Of a stretch of DNA of 64,000 bases, positions 35,782-43,835 are shown piece by piece. Every line of letters starts with the position of its first letter. Position 1 is the stretch's first letter. The notes beneath the pieces were generated by a model, which saw only the letters and a list, made by a program, of their open reading frames with translations, did not search any database and was not told where the DNA came from. A program made the position numbers and the translations under genes. Source of the stretch: Treponema brennaborense (GTDB taxonomy: Bacteria; Spirochaetota; Spirochaetia; Treponematales; Treponemataceae); assembly GCA_023666275.1 (NCBI GenBank), contig JAMPCJ010000002.1, positions 62,001 to 126,000 of the forward strand, read 5' to 3'.

Positions 35782-36928
35782 TGCTGTTCTCCCTGTGCAT
35801 CAACGCGCGGATACGGGGCGCATATATTCCGCATGAATCCGCAATAAAAGCAATTTCGCCGAGCGCTGCGGCACATTGTTCCGGCGGAAGCGACAATAAT
35901 ATATCGGGATATTGTTCCGCAGCGGCAAAAAGCGCGGCTGTTTCTTCCGTCAGTATTCTCTCCAGCGGAATTCCGTACTGTTCCGCGGCATTGCGGCAGC
36001 GCGGCATTATATCATGCAGCGCATATATCGATTCGGCAGCCGGTTCTTTTTTTTCATCGGGGACAGACCGAAACACCGTTGTATACAAATCAAACGGGAA
36101 CAGTATTCCTTTTTCGGATAAAAGTATCGGCTCATACAAATTTTTCTGTTTCAAAGGTTCTTCGGAAATATTGCCGTCAGCTTCAGGCGAAAACCGATTC
36201 CCGCCGTTTTCCGAATTTTTATGAGCATCGGCAGATGCGGAAGCGCTTCTCAAAAATGCAGTCAGGACAGAATAATAGCGGTTTTCGCCGTACAGTACAT
36301 GGACAAGCGCCGGATCATTTAATATCCGCAGAAACGCATTTTCCGAAAGCTGAAACGAAACAGCTTCCTTTTGCCGTTCTCTTGCGTATTCAAAACCATG
36401 CAGCAGCGCTTCCGCCTCCGCTTTTGCCCGAACATACGAAAAACGCTGCGCCTGCTCAGCCGGAATTGCTACGATTTTTTCGGGAACCGCGGCAAAAACC
36501 GGCAAAAACAATTGCTCCGGAATTTCCGACGGATTCAGCGACCGGCGCACCGCCGGATCCTGTGCGTAAAAAGAAAACAACGCATAAATTACAAGCAATT
36601 TACGAATGTTTTTTTCGGGAACGGCATATTTTTCAAATATTTTTTCAAAATCCAGAACAGGCGCGTCTTCTTCTTGCTGCCAAGGATAATGATGCTGTAT
36701 GAATACCGTATAAAACAAAAATTCGCCCGCAGTATACGGCAGCAGCTCCGTTACAGACTGCCCATCGGCAAAACTCCTGCGCAATTCCGCAGTATATGCC
36801 GAAAACAATTCTTCAGACGGATATTCGCAGTATTCCGCCCAGGCATCAGCAACGCGCGGCTGGCAAAAACCGGAAGCGGAAAAACATGCAAGCAGAACCA
36901 AACAAGCCGCTTTTACAGAACGAATCAT
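35768..36928 (-). CDS. Secreted hypothetical protein
   Basis: A 386-residue protein with a clear signal peptide (AACLVLLACFSASGFC) and possible lipidation at the Cys near residue 22. The mature part is mostly helical, with many Glu/Ala/Tyr/Phe residues and a polar low-complexity patch (about residues 235-265). I recognise no domain. Its stop lies inside the start of the PQQ-like gene, so the two are coupled and probably act in the same compartment. A 148-base gap upstream may hold its promoter, but no strong one is visible. Confidence 0.6.
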   Translation of the reverse strand: MIRSVKAACLVLLACFSASGFCQPRVADAWAEYCEYPSEELFSAYTAELRRSFADGQSVTELLPYTAGEFLFYTVFIQHHYPWQQEEDAPVLDFEKIFEKYAVPEKNIRKLLVIYALFSFYAQDPAVRRSLNPSEIPEQLFLPVFAAVPEKIVAIPAEQAQRFSYVRAKAEAEALLHGFEYARERQKEAVSFQLSENAFLRILNDPALVHVLYGENRYYSVLTAFLRSASASADAHKNSENGGNRFSPEADGNISEEPLKQKNLYEPILLSEKGILFPFDLYTTVFRSVPDEKKEPAAESIYALHDIMPRCRNAAEQYGIPLERILTEETAALFAAAEQYPDILLSLPPEQCAAALGEIAFIADSCGIYAPRIRALMHRENSNVLQ

Positions 36929-37076
36929 TTTATCTTTCCATAAAAATCGAAAAAATCATACCGCATTTTCCGCATGATTTTAAGGCGCCCGCAGCAAAGC
37001 GAAACGCCGCAATGATAAAAAATTTGCAACGCAAACTTACAAAAGCAGCCATGAATGCAGGCGTTTTTTCCCTGCC

Positions 37077-39329
37077 TCAAAAACCGTTTGAATCGGCCGC
37101 GGAAATAAATCCGCTTTCCATATTGCCGGTATTTTCCAAACAAACGCTGCGTTCATCCGACCACACAGCAGAAAGCGTGCCGGTTTCGGAAAGAGCTGTT
37201 CCTGTTTCCGAAACATCGCAGCGGGCAAAAATATTTCCGCACAGACGGTATTTCGAACGGGACATTTCGGCAATTCTGCCCAAATCCGCCATCACTGTGC
37301 AGCAGGAATCGGATAAATCAAGACTGCCGGCAACCGAAGACACGGCGACGGCTGCCGGTGCAATCACGGTCATCCGAGCGGCGTCGAATAACGCATCGGT
37401 ATTAAAAGCCGTTACGCATGCCGCATATTTTTTTGCCTGGACGGTTATTCCCGTACGCACGGCATCAACATCCGAATTTTCGGCATAGATAACAGTTCCG
37501 GTATCGCCGACCACAGATACAAGTTCGCAGTCAGACAATTTCAGCTGACCGCCGCGCACGGAAAACAAGTTCCGCCGAATCATCGATTCTTCGAGAATGT
37601 TTTCCCGCACGGAACGGGCTGTTTCCGAGTCTGCCGCATTTTCCGCGAAATATCCGCCCTCGATAATGCAGCCGGAAACAGACAATTTCGCATTCAAAAC
37701 GGAAATTCCCGCGCCGTCCGCAAAAGAAAGACGCGCAGCGCCGCCGCCGACAAATTCGCAGTCGGAAGAAATTGCAATCGGCGGCAAATCCGTAAAATCG
37801 CCGCTTACATGAAGACGGATAAATTCGCCGTTATTGAAAAGCGGCAGCGCATCGGCCAGCGACGCAAAAGGCCGTGCGGGACTGCCGTCGCCGGCATAAG
37901 CATTCGGCGCTCCGTTTTTCCGAACAAAATAATTATGCCTGTCGACAATAACCGGATACGCAGCGTAATCGCTCATATTTCCGGCATCATCAAGAACATA
38001 CGCATATACCGTATAAAAAACAGCGTCTTTTTCGGATCCGGAAAGTTCCAAAAGCATATTCGAAAATTTTTTATATTCCAATTTTGCGGCATCTGCCGCC
38101 GAAAACAATGCGGGTTCTATAGCCAAGTCGAAAAAATCGTTTCCCGAAATATGCGAGGCATCCACCGCATAAAACACGGTTCCGTTTCCCGTAATGTCAA
38201 GTTTCACCGCAGTGCGCGCATAAAAAGTACTGCCGTCGGAAGCAATCACCGGCGGCCGCGGAGGCTTTTTGTCGACGCGGTACGGAACGCTTAAATTCCC
38301 CTGTTTTACGCCGTCATAAAACACATCGAAATTCAAGTCGCCGGAAATTTCATCGCCGGCTACCGTATCGACACAGCATTCCGTATAAAACGGCATATCT
38401 TCGCGGGAATCGGAAAGCCGCATGGAAAATCTGACGTCGCTTAAATACATTTTCAGCGCCCCGGACGTGCCGGCAGAACGTGAAACTTTCAATATCTGCG
38501 GTTTTTGCGGGAGAACGACCGTCTCGATATCACTGTCGGTGCAGACCATGCCGTTTTCCAGCCGGACACGCTGCCATGAAACCGTATGAGGAAATCCGCG
38601 GTCAAGATTTTTTTCAATTACGCCGTTTTCCCATACGCCGCCGTCCACCGAAACAAGATATTCGTCGTCGCTGAAAAACGTCAGCGAATTCCAATCATCG
38701 CAGGAAAAAGGAAACGGCAGCGTTTTGTGCGGCACAGGCTGTTCGCAATCGGCAGCTGCGGCATGTATCATTGCCATAACACGATAGTCGGCATTTTCAT
38801 GTCTGATGCGGATCGGAAAAAAACGGGCGGAAGGAATTCCGTCTTCAACCCGAAGAACACAGCCGGTTATATACGGAGTTTCGTCATCGCCGATGCAGTA
38901 CGTCATGCATTCGGGAACAGAGAATTCCGTTCCGCTCCCGATTTGCACATACGGGGCGGAAACCGCGTCATTATAAAACGGATAATCGGCAGGAACAAGC
39001 GAAACAGAATAAGACACCGTCTGTTCATTTACTGCCGCGCCGGATTTCAGATCCATAGAATCGGGAATTGTAGCTACGCGGAGCGTTATATCCCCGGAAG
39101 CGTCAATCAGCACGGGACCGTCGTACGCGAATCCGGATTCAAGCGGATCGCTTCCCGAAAAAGAATACACGGCGGTGCAGTCAGCCGGCACATCCAATAT
39201 CAGGGACTGATAATTTGCCCAGGCGCCTTCTGCGGGGCTTATGATTTTTGCGGCAGGAAGCGCGGCGAACGGCAAACAGAAACAGAGCGAATAAAGCGCA
39301 GCGGCAGCATGAATCCGTTTTATATTCAT
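37077..39329 (-). CDS. Large secreted protein with beta-helix-like C-terminus
   Basis: A 750-residue protein with a signal peptide (AAALYSLCFCLPFAALPA). Residues about 25-110 and 350-480 resemble Ig-like or chitobiase-type beta-sandwich modules (ISPAEGAWANYQSLILDVPA; DKKPPRPPVIASDGSTFYAR). From about 485, YAGDGSPARPFASLADALPLF is the entry motif of many right-handed parallel beta-helix proteins, followed by repeats of short beta-turns to about 700. Such proteins often bind or cut polysaccharides or act as surface adhesins; no catalytic residues can be assigned. The start has GGAGAAAG upstream. Confidence 0.6.
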   Translation of the reverse strand: MNIKRIHAAAALYSLCFCLPFAALPAAKIISPAEGAWANYQSLILDVPADCTAVYSFSGSDPLESGFAYDGPVLIDASGDITLRVATIPDSMDLKSGAAVNEQTVSYSVSLVPADYPFYNDAVSAPYVQIGSGTEFSVPECMTYCIGDDETPYITGCVLRVEDGIPSARFFPIRIRHENADYRVMAMIHAAAADCEQPVPHKTLPFPFSCDDWNSLTFFSDDEYLVSVDGGVWENGVIEKNLDRGFPHTVSWQRVRLENGMVCTDSDIETVVLPQKPQILKVSRSAGTSGALKMYLSDVRFSMRLSDSREDMPFYTECCVDTVAGDEISGDLNFDVFYDGVKQGNLSVPYRVDKKPPRPPVIASDGSTFYARTAVKLDITGNGTVFYAVDASHISGNDFFDLAIEPALFSAADAAKLEYKKFSNMLLELSGSEKDAVFYTVYAYVLDDAGNMSDYAAYPVIVDRHNYFVRKNGAPNAYAGDGSPARPFASLADALPLFNNGEFIRLHVSGDFTDLPPIAISSDCEFVGGGAARLSFADGAGISVLNAKLSVSGCIIEGGYFAENAADSETARSVRENILEESMIRRNLFSVRGGQLKLSDCELVSVVGDTGTVIYAENSDVDAVRTGITVQAKKYAACVTAFNTDALFDAARMTVIAPAAVAVSSVAGSLDLSDSCCTVMADLGRIAEMSRSKYRLCGNIFARCDVSETGTALSETGTLSAVWSDERSVCLENTGNMESGFISAADSNGF

Positions 39330-39388
39330 TCTTTCTCCATATAAAAAACCAATATACCCCGCAGCGGCAGCTTAATGCCGGCTGCTTT

Positions 39389-40003
39389 CTATTTGCTTTT
39401 GGAAAACATCGGATCGAGAATCGCGCGCAGTTCCGGATCCTGCTTGTAATAATGCTCTTCAAGTTCTTCCTGCGAAAGACCGACTAATTCATGGCTCATA
39501 TAATGAATCCAAATATCATCTTCCGGGCGCGCAATTTCGAATTTGCGGCTCCAGTAATCCGGCTGAACGGGAAGCTGATCCGCAAGAAACGAAAAATGCT
39601 TATAATCATGCACGGCAACTTTTATATCTTTGCGCGGAATGCCTTTTTCAAGCAAAAGTTCAACCAAATAATTGATTGTCCGTCCGCTGTCAAAAATATC
39701 ATCGACCAGCAGAATTTTATCGCCATTGCGCAAATATTCAGGCGAATACGTCCAGCCGTCAACTTTGACGCGGCCGTGTTCGCGGATATCCGTATAAGAT
39801 CTGGCGACAACCGCGGCATACTGAACCGGATGAATATCCGTACGGGCTATTTTAAAATATTCGCTTATAACATTTGCCATATATGCGCCGCCGCGAAGCG
39901 ATGCATATATGACATCGGGAATAAAATTATCCAGATGAATTCGATGCGCCAACTTCAGCGCATCGTTTCTGACAGTATCGTATGACAAGAATTCTTTTAC
40001 CAT
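39389..40003 (-). CDS. Phosphoribosyltransferase (xanthine/hypoxanthine type)
   Basis: A 204-residue protein using ATG 40001-40003, which has GGAG 8 bases upstream; the longer frame start is less likely. The PRPP-binding loop is ILLVDDIFDSGRTI (about 95-108), with YASLRGGAYMANVI near the pyrophosphate loop and VDGWTYSPEYL before the flexible segment. It is a type I purine-like PRTase that should salvage a purine base to its nucleotide; base specificity cannot be read with certainty. The C-terminal 45 residues are longer than in bacterial Gpt. A good promoter precedes it and overlaps a divergent one. Confidence 0.85.
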   Translation of the reverse strand: MVKEFLSYDTVRNDALKLAHRIHLDNFIPDVIYASLRGGAYMANVISEYFKIARTDIHPVQYAAVVARSYTDIREHGRVKVDGWTYSPEYLRNGDKILLVDDIFDSGRTINYLVELLLEKGIPRKDIKVAVHDYKHFSFLADQLPVQPDYWSRKFEIARPEDDIWIHYMSHELVGLSQEELEEHYYKQDPELRAILDPMFSKSK

Positions 40004-40014
40004 GACAATCTCCA

Positions 40015-40044
40015 TTGCCGGAAGAAACAATCAGCTTGTATAAT
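40015..40044 (+). promoter_or_regulatory. Divergent plus-strand promoter
   Basis: TTGCCG (40015-40020), 18 bases, perfect TATAAT (40039-40044). It overlaps the minus-strand promoter of the phosphoribosyltransferase almost completely, so the two should compete. It points to a 72-codon frame at 40062. Confidence 0.45.
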
Positions 40045-40068
40045 AATGGATAAAAAGCATAATGGCAA
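40040..40068 (-). promoter_or_regulatory. Promoter of phosphoribosyltransferase gene
   Basis: On the minus strand TTGCCA (40063-40068), 17 bases, TATTAT (40040-40045). The start codon lies 36 bases downstream, preceded by GGAGAT. Confidence 0.55.
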
Positions 40069-40280
40069 GTTTTTCCGCCGATAAAATGCTCCTGCCGCTG
40101 CCGGAACAGCGCGTTTTGGCAGCCATTTGCTTCATCGGGAACAGCCGAGCATTATGCAGAATAATAAACCGCAACGGAGGATTTTTTCAGCGCATCAATT
40201 TTTCGGTAAAAAGGGAAACCGGCGTGCGAAACTGCTGCGGTAAAGCAAATATTCCGAAAACGCCGGCTGCGGTATTTTAA
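40062..40280 (+). CDS. Possible small protein (72 residues)
   Basis: An ATG-initiated frame that fills the 246-base gap between tpiA and the phosphoribosyltransferase gene, ending 4 bases inside the tpiA stop region. It is basic (several Arg/Lys in the second half), with two adjacent Cys and no recognised domain. Support is a near-perfect promoter 18 bases upstream; there is no Shine-Dalgarno. It may be a chance frame. Confidence 0.25.
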   Translation: MASFSADKMLLPLPEQRVLAAICFIGNSRALCRIINRNGGFFQRINFSVKRETGVRNCCGKANIPKTPAAVF

Positions 40281-41026
40281 TATATCTTGCAAATAGGCTC
40301 AAAGGTCGCTGCGGAAAGCGCCGCACCGCCGATAAGCCCGCCATCAATATCCGGCTGCGCGAGCAAATCTGCCGCATTGGACGCATTCATCGATCCGCCG
40401 TATAAAATATGCATATTTTGAGCAGCTTCTTCGTCATATAATTCTTCGATAAGCGCACGGATGCCGGAGTGAACAATCTGTGCATCGGAGGGAGTCGCCG
40501 TGCGGCCGGTACCGATAGCCCATACCGGTTCGTAGGCTATGGTAATATGCGGAACCTGTGCCGCGGAAACGCCGGCAAGCGCCGATCTGATTTGCCACTC
40601 GCAGACCGCTTCCGCAAGACCGCTTTCGCGTTCCACAAGAAGTTCGCCGACACAGAGAACTACATCAAGATCGTATTTCAGCGCCTGCAAAACCTTTCTG
40701 TGCACAAAATCTTCATCTTCGCGGTATATATTGCGGCGTTCGGAATGGCCGAGAATGACAGTTGAAACACCGAGATCTTTTAACATGGCGGCGGAAACTT
40801 CTCCCGTGTGAGCGCCGGAATCTTCCGCGGACATATTCTGCGCACCGAGCTGAATGCCGGTGCCTTTTATGACTTGCGCAACAGCGTCAAGACTGGTAAA
40901 GGACGGAGCTATCATATACTTATTTTTGCCGTCTTTCAAAGCTTCTGCCAATTCTTTTGCAAGCGCGACAGCTTCCGTTCTTGTTTTGTTCATTTTCCAA
41001 TTTCCCGCTATGTAATACGGTTTCAT
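40277..41026 (-). CDS. tpiA: Triosephosphate isomerase
   Basis: A 249-residue TIM-barrel enzyme that interconverts dihydroxyacetone phosphate and glyceraldehyde 3-phosphate in glycolysis. The sequence has AGNWKMNKT (Asn and Lys of the active site), GHSERR (catalytic His), YEPVWAIGTG (catalytic Glu and flexible loop) and the phosphate-binding YGGSMNASNA with DGGLIGGAAL. Length is normal. ATG is preceded by GAGGTGA at good spacing and by a consensus-like promoter, TTGCAA-17-TATAAT. Confidence 0.98.
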   Translation of the reverse strand: MKPYYIAGNWKMNKTRTEAVALAKELAEALKDGKNKYMIAPSFTSLDAVAQVIKGTGIQLGAQNMSAEDSGAHTGEVSAAMLKDLGVSTVILGHSERRNIYREDEDFVHRKVLQALKYDLDVVLCVGELLVERESGLAEAVCEWQIRSALAGVSAAQVPHITIAYEPVWAIGTGRTATPSDAQIVHSGIRALIEELYDEEAAQNMHILYGGSMNASNAADLLAQPDIDGGLIGGAALSAATFEPICKIY

Positions 41027-41057
41027 TTTTCACCTCGTTACTGACTGGTATTAAAAA

Positions 41058-41086
41058 ATTATATATGCAAAATTCAGATATTGCAA
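41058..41086 (-). promoter_or_regulatory. Promoter of tpiA
   Basis: On the minus strand TTGCAA (41081-41086), a 17-base spacer and a perfect TATAAT (41058-41063). The leader would be about 25 bases and contains a good Shine-Dalgarno. Confidence 0.65.
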
Positions 41087-41112
41087 GCAGGGCGCCCGTA
41101 AACAAGCAGCGG

Positions 41113-42948
41113 TCAGCAGCTGCATAAAGCATCTGCACGCAGAATCATATCGGTGTGCCAAGCAAGCAAAGCCTGTTCTTCTGCCGCGGAATTTTCCCCT
41201 CGGACATCGCACAGAACGCGAAATACAGGTTCCGTGCCGCTTCCGCGCATCCAAATAAACGCGGCGTTATTTCCTTCGGCATCCGTGAAAAGGATTTTCA
41301 GTCCGCCGCGCTTTGATTCTCCGAAATCGGATATATTTCTGCGCTCCTCGGTACCGTTGTTTGCAATCGCCGTATATCCCGTTATGCCGTATTTTTCGGC
41401 AAAATCGCTGCGGACACGGCGCCATTCCTGCTCGAATATATGCTGATATGCCTGCTTCAGTTTTGAATGATCGGCTGTCTTGACTTTCAGCACTGCCCGT
41501 TTTTCCGAAACGCAGGTCGTCGCATACGGCGGCAGGGAATCGAGCACATCAGTCATCGTAAAATCATCACGGTATATATGTTCCCTTCCGGAAAGACAAA
41601 GCCACAAATGAAACAAATTTTTACAGCCGGAATGATTTTCGCCGCGGACGGCAAGCAGTTTTATAACGGCGAACAGCGTATTCAGCGGATCTCTGACAGC
41701 AGCCGGAAAAGTGATATTGCCGCCGTTGGAGCCTTCTCCCAGAATACGCACGGCATAGCCGCGGCTTCGGACATCGCGCGCAAGATTCACGACATTTGCT
41801 TCGCCGACTTCCGCACGGAAAACTTCCGCGCCGAAAACAGCGGCAATATCTTCTACGCGCATTGAGGTCGGATCATTGACGACGACTGCCGTTTTTCCGC
41901 CGAAGCCGCTGTATTTCATAAATGCCAGTTCAGCAAGTACCGACAGCGCGAAAACTTCCTGCGCCGCGGGAATTTCCGGACGGCAGGTTTTCTCGTTCCA
42001 AAAGACAAGATTTCCGCGGTCGCCGTCGCAGTCCGGCATGTATCCGGCAATAATATTTTTGCAGGCGGCACTCCTGAGCCGGCGCATTTCATCGGCGCAG
42101 AATTCGAGATTTTCCAATTCCGGAATTATGCCGTGCACTATTTGTCCCGGTTTATCATTTATGGAATAAAAATCGATGCCGGTTTCCGCAAACAGCCGCT
42201 TGTCTATGGAGCAGGTTCTGGCGCTGCCGTTCATATCGCAGACGATGCCGATTTTTGCAGCGGCGGCATACGATTTGACCGCATCGAACACGAGATTCTG
42301 CGCGGAAGCTTCGGTAGAACCGCTGACAACTTCTTTGGTAAATTCATAATATGCGCTTTCTGCGGCAGCTTTGCATTCTTTTGAACACGCATACGTTTCG
42401 GACAGCAGGCGTTCATCGGCATTCAGCAGTCCGCGCGCAATGTCGATAACGGAAGTGTCGGCGCATATCCGGCGGAACGCGTCCGACAGCAGCGCCGATT
42501 CCTGCGCGGGCAGCACGCCGCCGTCATTCAGTCCGAATTTTATGCCGTTGTGGCCGATAGGATTATGGCTTGCGGAAATATATAAAAAACCGCTAAGCGT
42601 ACGGGAATATGCCATAATTTCCGGTGCGGCGACAACACCGGCATACCTGACCTGCACGTTCTTTCCGAGCAATACTCGAAGCACGGCATCCGCAATCGCA
42701 GGACCGGTAGGACGGGCATCAATGCCGACTGCAATAATCGGAGATTCCGAAGATTTTTTGAGCATAAAATCCGCAAAAACTGCGGCAGCCAACGCAGAAA
42801 GAACCGTATCGGCAGCGGAGATTTGAATACCGCCGTCATTTTCACTGCCGGACAGCGCGTATATTTTGCGCCATCCGGAGGCTGATAAAATCATTTTTGC
42901 GCATTCCGAGCGAACATCATCGCATTTCAATTTTGCCAGATCCGTCAT
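41113..42948 (-). CDS. Alpha-D-phosphohexomutase (phosphoglucomutase/phosphomannomutase)
   Basis: A 611-residue protein that moves phosphate between C1 and C6 of hexose phosphates. The phosphoserine loop is SASHNPIGHNG (about 127, Ser of ASHNP), the Mg site is DCDGDRGN (about 305-312), the sugar loop is GEGSNGGNI (the family usually has GEQSGH) and the phosphate-binding C-terminus has MRGSGTEPVFR. It is longer than the usual 450-580 residues, with extra segments in the middle. Substrate (glucose, mannose or glucosamine phosphate) is uncertain. It is divergent from a DUF4912-GH57 pair, which favours a glycogen or storage-sugar role. Confidence 0.9.
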   Translation of the reverse strand: MTDLAKLKCDDVRSECAKMILSASGWRKIYALSGSENDGGIQISAADTVLSALAAAVFADFMLKKSSESPIIAVGIDARPTGPAIADAVLRVLLGKNVQVRYAGVVAAPEIMAYSRTLSGFLYISASHNPIGHNGIKFGLNDGGVLPAQESALLSDAFRRICADTSVIDIARGLLNADERLLSETYACSKECKAAAESAYYEFTKEVVSGSTEASAQNLVFDAVKSYAAAAKIGIVCDMNGSARTCSIDKRLFAETGIDFYSINDKPGQIVHGIIPELENLEFCADEMRRLRSAACKNIIAGYMPDCDGDRGNLVFWNEKTCRPEIPAAQEVFALSVLAELAFMKYSGFGGKTAVVVNDPTSMRVEDIAAVFGAEVFRAEVGEANVVNLARDVRSRGYAVRILGEGSNGGNITFPAAVRDPLNTLFAVIKLLAVRGENHSGCKNLFHLWLCLSGREHIYRDDFTMTDVLDSLPPYATTCVSEKRAVLKVKTADHSKLKQAYQHIFEQEWRRVRSDFAEKYGITGYTAIANNGTEERRNISDFGESKRGGLKILFTDAEGNNAAFIWMRGSGTEPVFRVLCDVRGENSAAEEQALLAWHTDMILRADALCSC

Positions 42949-43022
42949 ATTCTGTTATCACCTATAATTTTGCTGCAAACCATTGTATCAGCGTGCAAAA
43001 CTCGGCGCAAGCATCCAATGAA

Positions 43023-43050
43023 GTTTCGGGATTTTTCATTGTTCCGAAAC
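43023..43050. repeat. Inverted repeat in divergent promoter region
   Basis: GTTTCGG (43023-43029) and CCGAAAC (43044-43050) enclose 14 bases. A second, imperfect pair with TTCGG and CCGAA arms follows at about 43063-43087. They lie between the phosphohexomutase and DUF4912 promoters and could be operator sites. Confidence 0.35.
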
Positions 43051-43125
43051 CCGCCGCACCGCATATTCGGCAAAATTTCCGAATGCGGGAATGCGCCGCT
43101 GTGTTTGCGGTATTCGAACGCTTAC

Positions 43126-43154
43126 TTGACATTATCTTCAATTACATTCATTAT
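43126..43154 (+). promoter_or_regulatory. Promoter of DUF4912-GH57 operon, nearly leaderless
   Basis: Perfect TTGACA (43126-43131), 17 bases, CATTAT (43149-43154). ATG at 43164 is 9 bases after the -10 box and has no Shine-Dalgarno. Confidence 0.55.
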
Positions 43155-43163
43155 TACGCGGTT

Positions 43164-43817
43164 ATGGATTGTTTGCACATTTCGCGTTCCTATCTGGATA
43201 CACTTTCAACGTCAGATTTAATGAGCCTTGCGGACGAATACAGCATCGATATTCCGGAAAATCTTGACAGGAATTTTATCATAGGAGAACTTCTCGAAGC
43301 GATAATTGACGCAAATACCGAAAAAGAGCCGGATCTGGAAGAAAACGAGTCGGGTTTTCGGCAAATTTCCGAACTGCCGAAAACATATAACGAAACACAG
43401 ATCAGAACTGTTTTGCGGAATCCCGCATGGTGCTACGTGTACTGGGATATCAGCGCCGCCGACATGCAAAAACTCGTTCAGGCTTCCGCGGCATTGCAGC
43501 TGCGCATACTCTTTTACAAAGAAATTTCCGATGAAAAGCCTGTGGAATTATTCGATATTCCGGTTTCATCCGAGGACAGGGAACGCTATGTGCTTCTTCC
43601 GGCGAGTGAACGGGTATTCAATATAGATTTGTATGCGGAATTTCAAAATCGTGAACCGTCTGTTCTGGCAGCAACACCGAAACATATCATTCCGAAAGGA
43701 TGTTCGGAAATAAGTTCCGCCGCATTGGAACAGGATATATCTCCTATTCTGAAATTATCGGGACTTCGGGAACTGTTAAAAAAACAATACGCAAACCACA
43801 GGCAGTCTTTTTTATAA
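43164..43817 (+). CDS. DUF4912 protein with Rho_N/SAP-like N-terminus
   Basis: A 217-residue protein when started at ATG 43164. The frame stays open upstream to 42897 but crosses its own promoter, so that part is rejected. Residues about 8-45 (LDTLSTSDLMSLADEYSIDI and following) resemble the Rho_N or SAP helix-extended-helix. Residues about 85-190 (NPAWCYVYWDISAADMQKLV) are the DUF4912 domain, found next to GH57 enzymes in several bacteria and possibly a glycan or partner-binding module. It is followed after 18 bases by the GH57 gene. Confidence 0.75.
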   Translation: MDCLHISRSYLDTLSTSDLMSLADEYSIDIPENLDRNFIIGELLEAIIDANTEKEPDLEENESGFRQISELPKTYNETQIRTVLRNPAWCYVYWDISAADMQKLVQASAALQLRILFYKEISDEKPVELFDIPVSSEDRERYVLLPASERVFNIDLYAEFQNREPSVLAATPKHIIPKGCSEISSAALEQDISPILKLSGLRELLKKQYANHRQSFL

Positions 43818-43835
43818 CAGACAAGAAGGTTATAC

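Noticed and set aside
39365-39388. Terminator after the phosphoribosyltransferase gene
   Set aside because: The stem (GCAGC/GCTGC with a bulge) is real, but on the gene's strand it is followed by GGGG and only later by T's; kept out as unsupported.
42897-43163. Open frame upstream of the DUF4912 gene, extending it to 306 residues
   Set aside because: It crosses the phosphohexomutase start and contains the TTGACA promoter; the extra residues do not look like the family. ATG 43164 is preferred.
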